NCBI GenBank assembly: GCA_947461795.1
Contig: CANHMG010000009.1
Coordinates: 1 to 44,361, forward strand
From: Flavobacteriaceae bacterium
GTDB lineage: Bacteria > Bacteroidota > Bacteroidia > Flavobacteriales > Flavobacteriaceae
Direction: 5' to 3'
Length of the DNA: 44,361 nt
Shown: positions 24,129 through 31,620 of the stretch, piece by piece
How the letters are laid out: each line of letters opens with the position of its first letter
How positions within the stretch are numbered: the stretch's first letter is position 1
The notes under the pieces: generated by a model
Database searches by the model: none
Told to the model about the DNA's origin: nothing
What the model saw: the letters and a program-made list of their open reading frames with translations, nothing else
Made by a program: the position numbers and the translations under genes

Positions 24129-24353
24129 CTAATCGTGATCTGGTTTTAGATTTGCAAACGCAAAGTTGCGCGATTTCTTAGGATAGGTTGCATAGGAACG
24201 ATCACTTGGATTTACAATCACAGTCTTAATCGTAATTTCGTCTCCAAGGATAAATCCTTTCAAAACCATTTGATAATCTAGAAGATATTCACCGCAATAA
24301 TAATTACCGTTGTCATCTTTTTCTATTATTCCAGTGTAAATTCCTTTCGACAT
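24129..24353 (-). CDS. 74-aa hypothetical protein
   Basis: Start chosen at ATG 24353 (MSKGIYTGIIEKDDNGNYYC), because a TAnnTTTG box lies just upstream and the longer version (to 24434) would overlap the divergent gene at 24393. The product is small, soluble and beta-rich: GIYTGIIEKDD, YYCGEYLLDYQ, GFILGDEITIKTVIVN. The C-terminus is basic then acidic (PKKSRNFAFANLKPDHD). I do not recognise the family. Immediately downstream, another reading frame continues with a protein-like sequence ending NEDPSVSKLAKQF, which may point to a frameshift. Confidence 0.55.
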   Translation of the reverse strand: MSKGIYTGIIEKDDNGNYYCGEYLLDYQMVLKGFILGDEITIKTVIVNPSDRSYATYPKKSRNFAFANLKPDHD

Positions 24354-24355
24354 TG

Positions 24356-24363
24356 TATTTTTG
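24356..24363 (+). promoter_or_regulatory. TAnnTTTG -7 box for the 24393 gene
   Basis: TATTTTTG, 29 nt upstream of the ATG at 24393. It lies just upstream of the 24353 start codon of the opposite gene. Confidence 0.4.
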
Positions 24364-24376
24364 TTTATCGTTGCTG

Positions 24377-24384
24377 CAAAACTA
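24377..24384 (-). promoter_or_regulatory. TAnnTTTG -7 box for the 24129 gene
   Basis: TAGTTTTG on the minus strand, 23 nt upstream of the ATG at 24353; TTTG lies 16 nt further upstream. This box and the plus-strand one at 24356 are 13 nt apart, so their predicted transcription starts nearly coincide. Confidence 0.45.
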
Positions 24385-24392
24385 AGCATTTC

Positions 24393-24944
24393 ATGACAAT
24401 CAAAACCTATAATCGCTTCAATTTTCATCACCATACTTTCTGTGTTTTCGAAGAAGTTACCTTAACTACTATTGAAAACAAAAAAGTGGATTACCAAAGC
24501 AAATCGGGGAGTAGTTATTATTTTACTGAAGAAGGCGTTTATCGATTGTCCAATCATTGGGGAAAAGCTGCAAACTGCAAATGGCGATTGAAATCCACTT
24601 CCTCAAATCTTTCTAGAACCAAAGTTGGTTATGCCAATTGGAACGCTTTTCATCCAGATAATGATATCGAAAAATTGTATTTTATTACTGTTGATTTAGA
24701 GAGTCAAATCGTAAATTATCAACATAAATTATGCTCAGAATACGAGGAAAAATTTGTTTTGAGAACCGCAACAGAAACGACTAAAATTATAAAAAATATT
24801 CGTGATTTACTATCCAATGAAAGTTGGGCAAAACACTTTCCAAATCATAACATAAAGGGTTTACGAAAAGAAATCATCGAAAAATTAATTACAACCAATC
24901 AATCCCTATTAGAAATCAAAAGAGCATTAACAGCGTCTTTATGA
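24393..24944 (+). CDS. Conserved 183-aa hypothetical protein
   Basis: The 183-aa product is soluble. Its middle carries a distinctive pattern, SGSSYYFTEEGVYRLSNHW, followed by GKAANCKWRLKS and VGYANWNAFHPDNDIEKLYFITVD. I recall the SGSxYYYTExGVYRxSNHWGxxANCxWxL pattern from other Bacteroidota hypothetical proteins. The second half is helical and charged (KIIKNIRDLLSNESWAKHF and LRKEIIEKLITTNQSLLEIK). No signal peptide or catalytic motif is evident; the conserved His/Trp/Asn/Cys cluster might be a ligand site. It is divergent from the 24129 gene and overlaps the converging MFS gene by 6 nt. Confidence 0.75.
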   Translation: MTIKTYNRFNFHHHTFCVFEEVTLTTIENKKVDYQSKSGSSYYFTEEGVYRLSNHWGKAANCKWRLKSTSSNLSRTKVGYANWNAFHPDNDIEKLYFITVDLESQIVNYQHKLCSEYEEKFVLRTATETTKIIKNIRDLLSNESWAKHFPNHNIKGLRKEIIEKLITTNQSLLEIKRALTASL

Positions 24945-26159
24945 TAAATTTTCTTTTAGAACTAGATTCTTAAGCCAAATACAACAGCTCAAAGAAACCA
25001 ATCCGAGTATTCCCATAAAAAACCAATTGGTTTGATAGCCTAAATGGCTAATGATTTCCATTCCCGATTTCGAACTAGCAATATGAGCCAAACTAAAACT
25101 CATCGTAAAAAGTGCCATATAACGCCCTTCATGCCCTTTTGGTGCTCGACTCAGTGCAAATGAATTGGAGAAAGGAAAAATAAACATTTCACCAAATGTG
25201 ATAAAAATAATACTCACAATTAAAATTCCCGCCCAAGTATTATACAACAAAACAAAAAAGCTTAATGACATCATTAAAGAACCCCAAAGTATGATTTGCA
25301 ATTTTGGAATTTGTTTTCGCTCAAAAATAGAAACGATAGGCATTTCTAAAAAGAAAATAATCAAACCGTTGAGCGTCATTAAGAGCCCCGTTTGAAATTC
25401 AGTGAGTCCATATTGCTCATGATGATACAAAGGTAAAGTCGTAAACAATTGAAAGAAAATCATCGCAGTAGCAAAACAAACAAAAAGGAAAATCCAAAAT
25501 ATTTTGTCTTTGAAAACAGACGTTACTTCAATTTTTTGTGCATTTAACGCATTTTCATCAACTGGTTTTTTCTTTTCTTTTACTAACAATGCAAAGGTCA
25601 ATATCGAAATAATACAAGTAGCTCCATCTACCCAAAACAATCCTTTATAGCCTATTCCCATAATGATCAATCCACCCAATGCCGGTCCGGCAGCGAATCC
25701 TAAATTGACAGCCAAACGAACTAATGTCAAAGCTCTGGTACGATTTTCAGGTTTGGCATATACGCCCAATGAGACAAACATCGCAGGACGGAACATATCC
25801 GCAATCGACATGATGACGAACATTGCAATACACAATCCCCAAAAGGAAGTGATGAATTGTAATCCAAAAAACAAGACTCCGCTAGTAAACAAACTAAAAA
25901 TCATGATTTTATAAAACCCGATTTTATCCGATAATTTGCCACCAAGCCAGGAACCCAACATCGATCCTAAACCAAAACTAACCATGATCCATCCGACTTC
26001 CGAATAGGTATAATGCAAATCTTCTTTAAGGTATTTTGATAAAAAAGGAAAAACCATGGTACCAGCACGATTCACAAAAGTGATGATCGCCAAAATCCAA
26101 ATCTCTCTTCGAAAACCTTTGAAGTTGTTGATGTATTTTTGAAAAGCAGATTTGATCAT
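24939..26159 (-). CDS. MFS transporter (DHA1-like exporter)
   Basis: The ATG at 26159 (MIKSAFQKYINNFKGFRREIW) is preferred; the longer frame to 26204 covers the -7 box. The 406-aa protein has 12 membrane helices. The loop 2-3 motif reads GSWLGGKLSDKIGFYK, matching the MFS motif A (GxLaDrxGxkk). A second-half copy is weaker (ISHLG region). Motif C-like LGFAAGPALGGLI lies in helix 5, which is typical of drug/H+ antiporters. The most likely role is export of drugs or metabolites; substrate unknown. Divergent from DUF1684. Confidence 0.9.
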   Translation of the reverse strand: MIKSAFQKYINNFKGFRREIWILAIITFVNRAGTMVFPFLSKYLKEDLHYTYSEVGWIMVSFGLGSMLGSWLGGKLSDKIGFYKIMIFSLFTSGVLFFGLQFITSFWGLCIAMFVIMSIADMFRPAMFVSLGVYAKPENRTRALTLVRLAVNLGFAAGPALGGLIIMGIGYKGLFWVDGATCIISILTFALLVKEKKKPVDENALNAQKIEVTSVFKDKIFWIFLFVCFATAMIFFQLFTTLPLYHHEQYGLTEFQTGLLMTLNGLIIFFLEMPIVSIFERKQIPKLQIILWGSLMMSLSFFVLLYNTWAGILIVSIIFITFGEMFIFPFSNSFALSRAPKGHEGRYMALFTMSFSLAHIASSKSGMEIISHLGYQTNWFFMGILGLVSLSCCIWLKNLVLKENLS

Positions 26160-26176
26160 AAGGAAAGACTCTGTTG

Positions 26177-26184
26177 CAAAGGTA
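26177..26184 (-). promoter_or_regulatory. TAnnTTTG -7 box for the MFS gene
   Basis: TACCTTTG on the minus strand, 17 nt upstream of ATG 26159. It lies inside the longest open frame, which supports the downstream start. Confidence 0.45.
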
Positions 26185-26205
26185 AAAACATTGTCTACAA
26201 CCATC

Positions 26206-26237
26206 TTGTTAATGAATCAACTTTTACGCTATTTTTG
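26206..26237 (+). promoter_or_regulatory. Promoter of the DUF1684-TatD-TcdA operon
   Basis: TTG (26206-26208), 21 nt, TATTTTTG (26230-26237); the DUF1684 ATG is 14 nt downstream, giving a very short leader. Confidence 0.6.
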
Positions 26238-26251
26238 TATAAAAAAATACA

Positions 26252-26854
26252 ATGAATAAATTTTATGCCTTTTTATTACTTCTGATGGTGTGTACTTCTC
26301 ATGCTCAAGATAAATGGGAACCTAAATTAGCAGCTGATTTTCAAAAAAAATTAAATAGCGAATATGCAGATCCCAATGAAAGTCCATTGATGGAGGAAGA
26401 TTTGAAATATTTCAAACCCTTAGTATTTTATCCTATCAGCGAAAAATTTGTAGTAGAAGCCCATTTCATTAAATCTGCTAATGAAAAAATATTCAAAATG
26501 AAAACGTCTAGCAATCGACTTCCAGAATATATCAAATACGGAGAATTGCATTTTGAATTAGACGGTAAAGAATTAAAATTGAATGTCTATCAAAATGTGG
26601 AGTTGATTAAAAAACCAGGATTTGAAGAGTCACTTTTCCTTCCTTTTTCAGACGAAACTTGTGGGAAAGGTAGTTATATTGGAGGGCGTTACATCGACTT
26701 AAAGATTCCCAAAACGGAGATAATATTGCTTGATTTCAACACTGCTTATAACCCGTATTGCGCCTATAATCATAAATATTCTTGCCCGATTGTTCCTTTA
26801 GAAAATGATTTGAAAATAGCGATAGAAGCTGGCGTTAAAAAATTTCATGACTAA
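26252..26854 (+). CDS. DUF1684 secreted protein
   Basis: The 200-aa protein has a signal peptide (1-18, VCTSHAQ) and matches DUF1684: ADFQKKLNSEYADPNESPLM, FKPLVFYPISEKFVVEAHF, GELHFELDGKELKLNVYQN, LFLPFSDETCGKGSYIGGRY and a conserved end DFNTAYNPYCAYNHKYSCPI. The conserved Cys, Asn, Tyr cluster and final PxxN..KI segment are family features. Biochemical function unknown. Its stop overlaps the TatD start (TAATG-type, 1 nt), so the two are translationally coupled. Confidence 0.92.
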   Translation: MNKFYAFLLLLMVCTSHAQDKWEPKLAADFQKKLNSEYADPNESPLMEEDLKYFKPLVFYPISEKFVVEAHFIKSANEKIFKMKTSSNRLPEYIKYGELHFELDGKELKLNVYQNVELIKKPGFEESLFLPFSDETCGKGSYIGGRYIDLKIPKTEIILLDFNTAYNPYCAYNHKYSCPIVPLENDLKIAIEAGVKKFHD

Positions 26855-27516
26855 TGAAATATATCAATCTGCATACGCATCAATTTACGGATCGCCATGA
26901 TATTTTGGAGATTGTGAATCAATACCCGAATGAGTTTGATGTTGCAATTCCGCACTATTCTATTGGAATTCATCCTTGGTATATTGTCGAAAATAGACTT
27001 GAGGAAGATTTGGCAATTATCGAAAGTAAATTGGAGTTAGAAAATTGTTTAGCACTTGGTGAATGCGGTTTAGACAAACGAATTGAAATTCCATTCGATT
27101 TTCAAATAGCGGTTTTTGAAAAGCAATTGCTTTTGGCTGAAAAGTATCAGAAACCTGTAATTATACATTGTGTTGCAGCTTTTCAGGAAGTGATTGAAAT
27201 CAAAAATCGTCTAAAAATTTCTGTTCCTTTGATTATTCATGGTTTTTCAAAAAATGAAGAAACTGCGCAACAGTTAATCAAAAATGGGTTTTATCTCTCT
27301 TTTGGGAAATATTTACTTCTAAATCCTGAATTAGAAACAGTCTTTCAAAACGTTGCAAAGGATCAATTCTTTCTAGAAACCGACACGATAGAAGAAGGTA
27401 TTCGTGAAGTATATCAAGTAGCAGCAAAATATAAGAATATGGAGTTGGAAACATTACTAGATCAAGTACAGAATAATTTTGACAAAGTATTTTCCGACAA
27501 TCTAAAAATCAAATAA
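26854..27516 (+). CDS. TatD-family metal-dependent hydrolase
   Basis: At 220 aa it is shorter than classic TatD (about 260), a form common in Bacteroidota. Metal ligands of the TIM-barrel amidohydrolase are present: H7xH9 (NLHTHQF), the Glu of LGECGLD, His of VIHCVAAF, His of IIHGFSKN and Asp of LETDTIEEGI. Family members are Mg2+-dependent DNases or have less clear substrates. It lies between DUF1684 (1-nt overlap) and tcdA (5-nt gap). Confidence 0.92.
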   Translation: MKYINLHTHQFTDRHDILEIVNQYPNEFDVAIPHYSIGIHPWYIVENRLEEDLAIIESKLELENCLALGECGLDKRIEIPFDFQIAVFEKQLLLAEKYQKPVIIHCVAAFQEVIEIKNRLKISVPLIIHGFSKNEETAQQLIKNGFYLSFGKYLLLNPELETVFQNVAKDQFFLETDTIEEGIREVYQVAAKYKNMELETLLDQVQNNFDKVFSDNLKIK

Positions 27517-27521
27517 TCAAA

Positions 27522-28256
27522 ATGGCAGCATGGACAGAAAGAGCCGAACTTTTATTTAAAAAAGAAGGCTTAGAGAAATTAAGTAAATCTAATATACTAA
27601 TTGTTGGCGTTGGCGGAGTAGGTTCCTTTGCCGCAGAGTTTATCGCTCGAGCGGGCGTTGGAAAAATGACCATTGTAGATGGAGATGTGGTAGATATCAC
27701 CAATATCAATAGACAATTACCCGCTTTGCATTCAACAGTTGGAATACCAAAAATTGATGTCGTTGGAGATAGATTGATGGATATTAATCCCCAATTGCAA
27801 TTGACGAAAGTGCAAGAATTTTTATCTCCGGAACGTGCTTTTGAAATTGTAACAGATGAATACGATTATGTTTTAGATTGTATCGATAGTTTGACACCCA
27901 AGTTAAATTTGATTATGGCTGCGAAACGAAAAAGAGTCAAAATTATCAGCAGTATGGGAGCAGGAGGGAAGATGGAAGCTTCAAAAGTGAAGGTGGCTGA
28001 TATTAATAACACCGTGAATTGTTTTTTAGCTAAAGCGATGAAAAAGAAATTACGAGCTGTCAAGATTGATAAATTGAAAGTTGTGTTTTCTTCTGAAATT
28101 CAAGATGAGAGCAGTTTAAAAACTACCGATGGAAGCAATTTTAAAAAATCGTTTTATGGAACCAACAGTTATATGCCTGGTCTTTTCGGATTGTATGCTG
28201 CAGAAACTGTAATTCGACATCTTTTGAAAGTAGAGCCTGAGATACAGAGTACTTAA
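27522..28256 (+). CDS. tcdA: tRNA threonylcarbamoyladenosine dehydratase TcdA
   Basis: The 244-aa protein is a ThiF/E1-like enzyme of the TcdA (YgdL/CsdL) group, which cyclises t6A37 to ct6A with ATP. Motifs: nucleotide loop ILIVGVGGVGSFAAEF, then IVDGDVVDITNINRQ (Arg finger and Asp), LDCIDSLTPK, and the C-terminal FYGTNSYMPGLFGLYAAE typical of TcdA. The zinc-binding Cys pairs of ThiF are absent, as in TcdA. It acts downstream of TsaE, encoded elsewhere in this window. The stop merges with the repeat at 28256. Confidence 0.93.
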   Translation: MAAWTERAELLFKKEGLEKLSKSNILIVGVGGVGSFAAEFIARAGVGKMTIVDGDVVDITNINRQLPALHSTVGIPKIDVVGDRLMDINPQLQLTKVQEFLSPERAFEIVTDEYDYVLDCIDSLTPKLNLIMAAKRKRVKIISSMGAGGKMEASKVKVADINNTVNCFLAKAMKKKLRAVKIDKLKVVFSSEIQDESSLKTTDGSNFKKSFYGTNSYMPGLFGLYAAETVIRHLLKVEPEIQST

Positions 28257-28325
28257 GTTGCTGAGTTTAGCAACAAATTTACAAATACAATCTCAGTAAC
28301 TCAGAATCTTAGTAACTCAACAACT
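28256..28325. repeat. Repetitive AACTCAG/TTAG sequence between tcdA and the HAD gene
   Basis: GTTGCT-GAGTTT-AGCAAC forms a hairpin at 28257-28274. It is followed by CTCAGTAACTCAG, AATCTTAGTAACTCAACAACT. The last 12 nt (28314-28325) are, with one mismatch, the inverted copy of the first 12 (AGTTGCTGAGTT), so a larger stem is also possible. The unit resembles short simple repeats seen between Flavobacterium genes. Confidence 0.55.
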
Positions 28326-28330
28326 TTACA

Positions 28331-28990
28331 ATGATACAAACCGTAATTTTCGATATGGATGGCGTAATTGTCGATACAGAACCGGTGCATCATTATGCCT
28401 ATTTGCAACATTTTAAGCAATTAAATATTGAAGTAACTCCAGAAATGTATGCTTCTTTTACAGGAAATTCAACAAAGAATATTTACGAAAAATTAAAAGC
28501 GCTTTATAACTTAAATGAAGAAGTGCAAGATTTGGTGGAAGCTAAAAGAAATCTTTTTAATGAAGCTTTTGATCGTAAAGAAGATTTGTATTTATTGGAT
28601 GGAGTGGAAGATTTGATTCAAGATTTGCATCAAAACGGAATACAATTGGTTTTAGGATCTTCATCAGCAAAGGTCACTATTGATAGAATCTTCAAGCGAT
28701 TTCAATTGCATCAGTATTTTTCTCATATTGTTTCTGGGGAAGATTTTCCCAAATCTAAACCACATCCTGCAATATTTGAATATGCTGCAAAGATTTCAAA
28801 AACATCCATTAAAAATTGTATCGTTATTGAAGACAGTACCAATGGAATTCTAGCTGCTAATGCTGCTCGAATTTATTGTATTGGTTATGATAGTTTGAAT
28901 TCAAAAATGCAAGATTACTCGACTGCAAATAAAGTGATACGTCATTTTAAGGAACTGAATTATGAGATGATTAGGAATATCGTTGTATAA
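28331..28990 (+). CDS. HAD-superfamily phosphatase (beta-phosphoglucomutase-like)
   Basis: The 219-aa protein has all HAD motifs: nucleophile FDMDGVIVDTEP (residues 7-18), motif II LVLGSSSAK, motif III Lys in PKSKPHPAIFEYAA and motif IV IVIEDSTNGILAA. The helical cap between motifs I and II puts it in subfamily IA with beta-phosphoglucomutase and phosphoglycolate phosphatase-like enzymes. The exact sugar phosphate cannot be told. It converges on the photolyase gene, 24 nt away. Confidence 0.92.
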   Translation: MIQTVIFDMDGVIVDTEPVHHYAYLQHFKQLNIEVTPEMYASFTGNSTKNIYEKLKALYNLNEEVQDLVEAKRNLFNEAFDRKEDLYLLDGVEDLIQDLHQNGIQLVLGSSSAKVTIDRIFKRFQLHQYFSHIVSGEDFPKSKPHPAIFEYAAKISKTSIKNCIVIEDSTNGILAANAARIYCIGYDSLNSKMQDYSTANKVIRHFKELNYEMIRNIVV

Positions 28991-29014
28991 GCATTCCTTT
29001 CAAAGGAGGGAAGC

Positions 29015-30301
29015 CTATCCAACGGCTTCTTTATATACTTTTAAGCAACGTTCTCTAGCCAATTTATGATCAACAATAGGTTCAGGATAGGTACTATTAT
29101 TCAATTCAGGAATCCATTTTTTGATATACTTTAATTCTTTATCAAATTTTTTAATTTGTTCTGTGGGATTAAAAATTCTAAAATAAGGAGCAGCATCTAC
29201 ACCACAACCAGCAGCCCATTGCCAGTTGCCAACATTACTGGATTGTTCATAATCGAGTAATTTTTGAGCAAAATAAGTTTCACCCCAACGCCAATCGATA
29301 AGTAAATGTTTGCAAAGAAAACTAGCCACTATCATACGAACGCGATTATGCATGTGTCCTGTTGCATTCAATTCGCGCATTCCTGAGTCTACAAAAGGAT
29401 AACCCGTTTTACCTTCACACCATTTTTGAAATTCAATTTCATTATTATTCCATTGAATGGCATCGTATTTTGGTCTAAAACTTTTACTTGAAGTATGTGG
29501 ATAATGCCAAAGAATTTGCATAAAAAACTCTCTCCATATTAATTCATTCCAAAAGGTTTCGTTTTTCTCTTGAATCGCTTTTTCAATCATTTTTCGAATA
29601 CTGACAGCTCCGAATCGCAAATATACACCAAGGTATGAAGTCTTGTTTAATGCCGGAAAATTGCGAGTTGCTTCGTAGTTTTGAATGAGATTTTCAGAGA
29701 TGTCAAACGGTGATACTTTAATGGATGATGTTTCAAAACCAATATCCTGTAAACTCAAAAAGGAATAAGAGTGAAGTGCTAATTTGTCCAAATGATTTTC
29801 GGAATTGTAAAACTGCAAGTTGATTTTTTTGAAATTTTCCTTCCACTTTCTTGAATAGGGAGTATAAACAACATAAGGCAATCCATCGTCTTTGGTAACT
29901 TCACTTTTTTCAAAAATAACTTGATCTTTATAACTTTTAAATTCAATATTGTGAGAGGCTAAAAATTCATAAATTGCTTTATCTCGCTTACGAGCATAAG
30001 GTTCGTAATCTCTATTAGCATAAAGGTTTTGAATGGGGTTTTCAGAAATAAGTTTTTTTAAGATTTCAATAGGATCTCCATAAAACACGGCTAACGATTT
30101 TCCTTTTTTTTGAAGTTCAGTATGTATTTCACTTAATAATTTATGGATAAAAGTGACACGAGCATCGTCTTTGGGAAGTTGATTTAAAATTGCAACATCA
30201 AAAATAAAAATAGGCAAAACAGATTCACTACTTTGTAAAGCTTCAAATAAACCTTTGTTGTCTTCCAATCGTAAATCGCGTCTAAACCAATAGATATTCA
30301 T
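29015..30301 (-). CDS. phrB: Deoxyribodipyrimidine photolyase
   Basis: The 428-aa protein belongs to the cryptochrome/photolyase family and repairs cyclobutane pyrimidine dimers with blue light. It has the N-terminal antenna domain (IYWFRRDLRLEDN, NLYANRDYEPYARKRD) and a C-terminal FAD domain with WNELIWREFFMQIL, GYPFVDSGMRELNATG, HNRVRMIVASFLCK and GNWQWAAGCGVDAAPYFRIFNP, including the Trp and the active-site Asn/Met region of CPD enzymes. Length is slightly short but complete. It is the last gene of the SRPBCC-SDR-photolyase run, 26 nt after SDR. Confidence 0.95.
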   Translation of the reverse strand: MNIYWFRRDLRLEDNKGLFEALQSSESVLPIFIFDVAILNQLPKDDARVTFIHKLLSEIHTELQKKGKSLAVFYGDPIEILKKLISENPIQNLYANRDYEPYARKRDKAIYEFLASHNIEFKSYKDQVIFEKSEVTKDDGLPYVVYTPYSRKWKENFKKINLQFYNSENHLDKLALHSYSFLSLQDIGFETSSIKVSPFDISENLIQNYEATRNFPALNKTSYLGVYLRFGAVSIRKMIEKAIQEKNETFWNELIWREFFMQILWHYPHTSSKSFRPKYDAIQWNNNEIEFQKWCEGKTGYPFVDSGMRELNATGHMHNRVRMIVASFLCKHLLIDWRWGETYFAQKLLDYEQSSNVGNWQWAAGCGVDAAPYFRIFNPTEQIKKFDKELKYIKKWIPELNNSTYPEPIVDHKLARERCLKVYKEAVG

Positions 30302-30327
30302 ATTCTAATTTATAATTCTAAAGGTAA

Positions 30328-31023
30328 TTAATTTACTAATAAAGTAGACATACCGCCATCCACATGAAGAATTTGTCCCGTCATCCAAGAGGATTGATCA
30401 CTCAATAAAAAACAAGCCATTTGAGCTATATCTTCTGGCTGTCCGAAACGTTTAAGTGGATGTCTTTCAGCTGATTTTTCTTGTTTAGATTCATTATTCA
30501 AAAATTTATCCGCCAATGGAGTATTGGTTAAAGAAGGTGCAATCACATTGACTCTAATTTTTGGTGCATATTCAGCAGCTAATGCTTTTGCAAATCCTTC
30601 AACAGCAGCTTTTGCCGCTGCAACACTTGTATGAAAGGGCATTCCCATTGAAGCCGCTACGGTACTAAAAAGTACGATACTCGATTGATTTGAAGCTGTA
30701 AGTTGTGGTAAGATAGTTTGTACTACTTTGACCATGTCAATAAAATTGATTTTCAAATCATTTTCAAAAGTTTCAATTTTTAATCCTTTAAAAGGCCGAA
30801 GATTAATACTACCAGGACAATATACTAAACCATCAATAACAGCAGGTAATTTCGAAGTGTCTAAAGTGTCTGTTGAGGCATCAAAAGGAATATGCGTGCA
30901 ATTCAATCCTGTTAAGCTTTCGAATGTTCTAGAAGCAATAAAAATATTGGTGTTTAATTCTAATTGGTTTGCTATAGCCAATCCAATTCCGTAGGATCCA
31001 CCTATAAGTAGTATGTTTTTCAT
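30328..31023 (-). CDS. SDR-family oxidoreductase
   Basis: ATG at 31023 (MKNILLIGGSYGIG), 1 nt after the SRPBCC stop, gives 231 aa. The NAD(P) motif GGSYGIG replaces TGxxxGIG. A short Tyr-Lys motif is not present in the usual form: where YxxxK is expected the sequence reads FHTSVAAAKAAVEGF, with His/Thr in place of Tyr and Ser retained before (LFSTVAAS). It ends with RFGQPEDIAQMACFLLSDQS, then WMTGQILHVDGGM. The reaction is unknown and the missing Tyr makes ordinary SDR chemistry doubtful. Context links it to the light/photolyase unit. Confidence 0.88.
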   Translation of the reverse strand: MKNILLIGGSYGIGLAIANQLELNTNIFIASRTFESLTGLNCTHIPFDASTDTLDTSKLPAVIDGLVYCPGSINLRPFKGLKIETFENDLKINFIDMVKVVQTILPQLTASNQSSIVLFSTVAASMGMPFHTSVAAAKAAVEGFAKALAAEYAPKIRVNVIAPSLTNTPLADKFLNNESKQEKSAERHPLKRFGQPEDIAQMACFLLSDQSSWMTGQILHVDGGMSTLLVN

Positions 31024-31024
31024 G

Positions 31025-31489
31025 TTATTTAAATTCTCCAAAAAGTTCAATTAATTTCATTCTACGGTATTCAAAAATTTCATCCAATTTTGGTTTTACC
31101 ATAAATGGATGAACTAATTGTCCTAATAAACCAAAGGGAACTTTATAATCAATGATATCTTCCATTTCAATACCACCAGGAATTTCACGTATAAAATGTT
31201 TGTGATGCCAAAGTGCATAAGGACCAAAGCGTTGCTCATCTACAAAATATTTATTTTCTTGTACGTGTGTTATTTCAGTCACCCATTTGGTTTTGATACC
31301 TAAAACGGGCGTTACAATATATTGAATTATTTGACCAGGATACATCGGTCGATCTGCACCAGATTCAATAATAAAGCTCATATATTCTGGAGTAATCGTT
31401 TTCAGATTCTTGGGATTTGATAAAAAATTCCAAGCTTCAACTAATGAAATAGGTAGGTTTTGGATACTTTTCTTAGTATAAATTTTCAT
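31025..31489 (-). CDS. SRPBCC-family (START-like) protein
   Basis: ATG at 31489 (MKIYTKKSIQNLPISLVEAW) gives 154 aa; a longer frame to 31519 reaches the promoter and is rejected. Features of the SRPBCC fold: SLVEAWNFLSNPKNLKTITP, then GQIIQYIVTPVLGIKTKWV, YFVDEQRFGPYALWHHKHF and EDIIDYKVPFGLLGQ. The fold has a deep hydrophobic pocket for lipids or polyketides. In Flavobacteriaceae I recall this protein beside photolyase or cryptochrome genes. Starts the three-gene operon; ligand unknown. Confidence 0.88.
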   Translation of the reverse strand: MKIYTKKSIQNLPISLVEAWNFLSNPKNLKTITPEYMSFIIESGADRPMYPGQIIQYIVTPVLGIKTKWVTEITHVQENKYFVDEQRFGPYALWHHKHFIREIPGGIEMEDIIDYKVPFGLLGQLVHPFMVKPKLDEIFEYRRMKLIELFGEFK

Positions 31490-31516
31490 ATAATTCACTT
31501 TAATTAAAATGTTTAA

Positions 31517-31524
31517 CAAATGTA
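31517..31524 (-). promoter_or_regulatory. TAnnTTTG -7 box of the SRPBCC-SDR-photolyase operon
   Basis: TACATTTG on the minus strand, 27 nt upstream of the ATG at 31489. No well-spaced TTG. Confidence 0.45.
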
Positions 31525-31590
31525 GTTAAAGAATAAACAAAATTAATCAGAAATTATAGATTAATTAACAGAATTAAATTCATGATATGT

Positions 31591-31598
31591 TATTTTTG
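31591..31598 (+). promoter_or_regulatory. TAnnTTTG -7 box of the DUF2911 gene
   Basis: TATTTTTG, 22 nt before the ATG at 31621. Divergent from the preceding box across about 65 nt of AT-rich DNA. Confidence 0.5.
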
Positions 31599-31620
31599 AA
31601 TAAACATAAAATTAAACAAC

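Noticed and set aside
29010..29029. GAAGCC/GGCTTC hairpin as terminator of the HAD gene
   Set aside because: Six base pairs followed by TTTATAT is weak, and most of it lies within the photolyase coding end.
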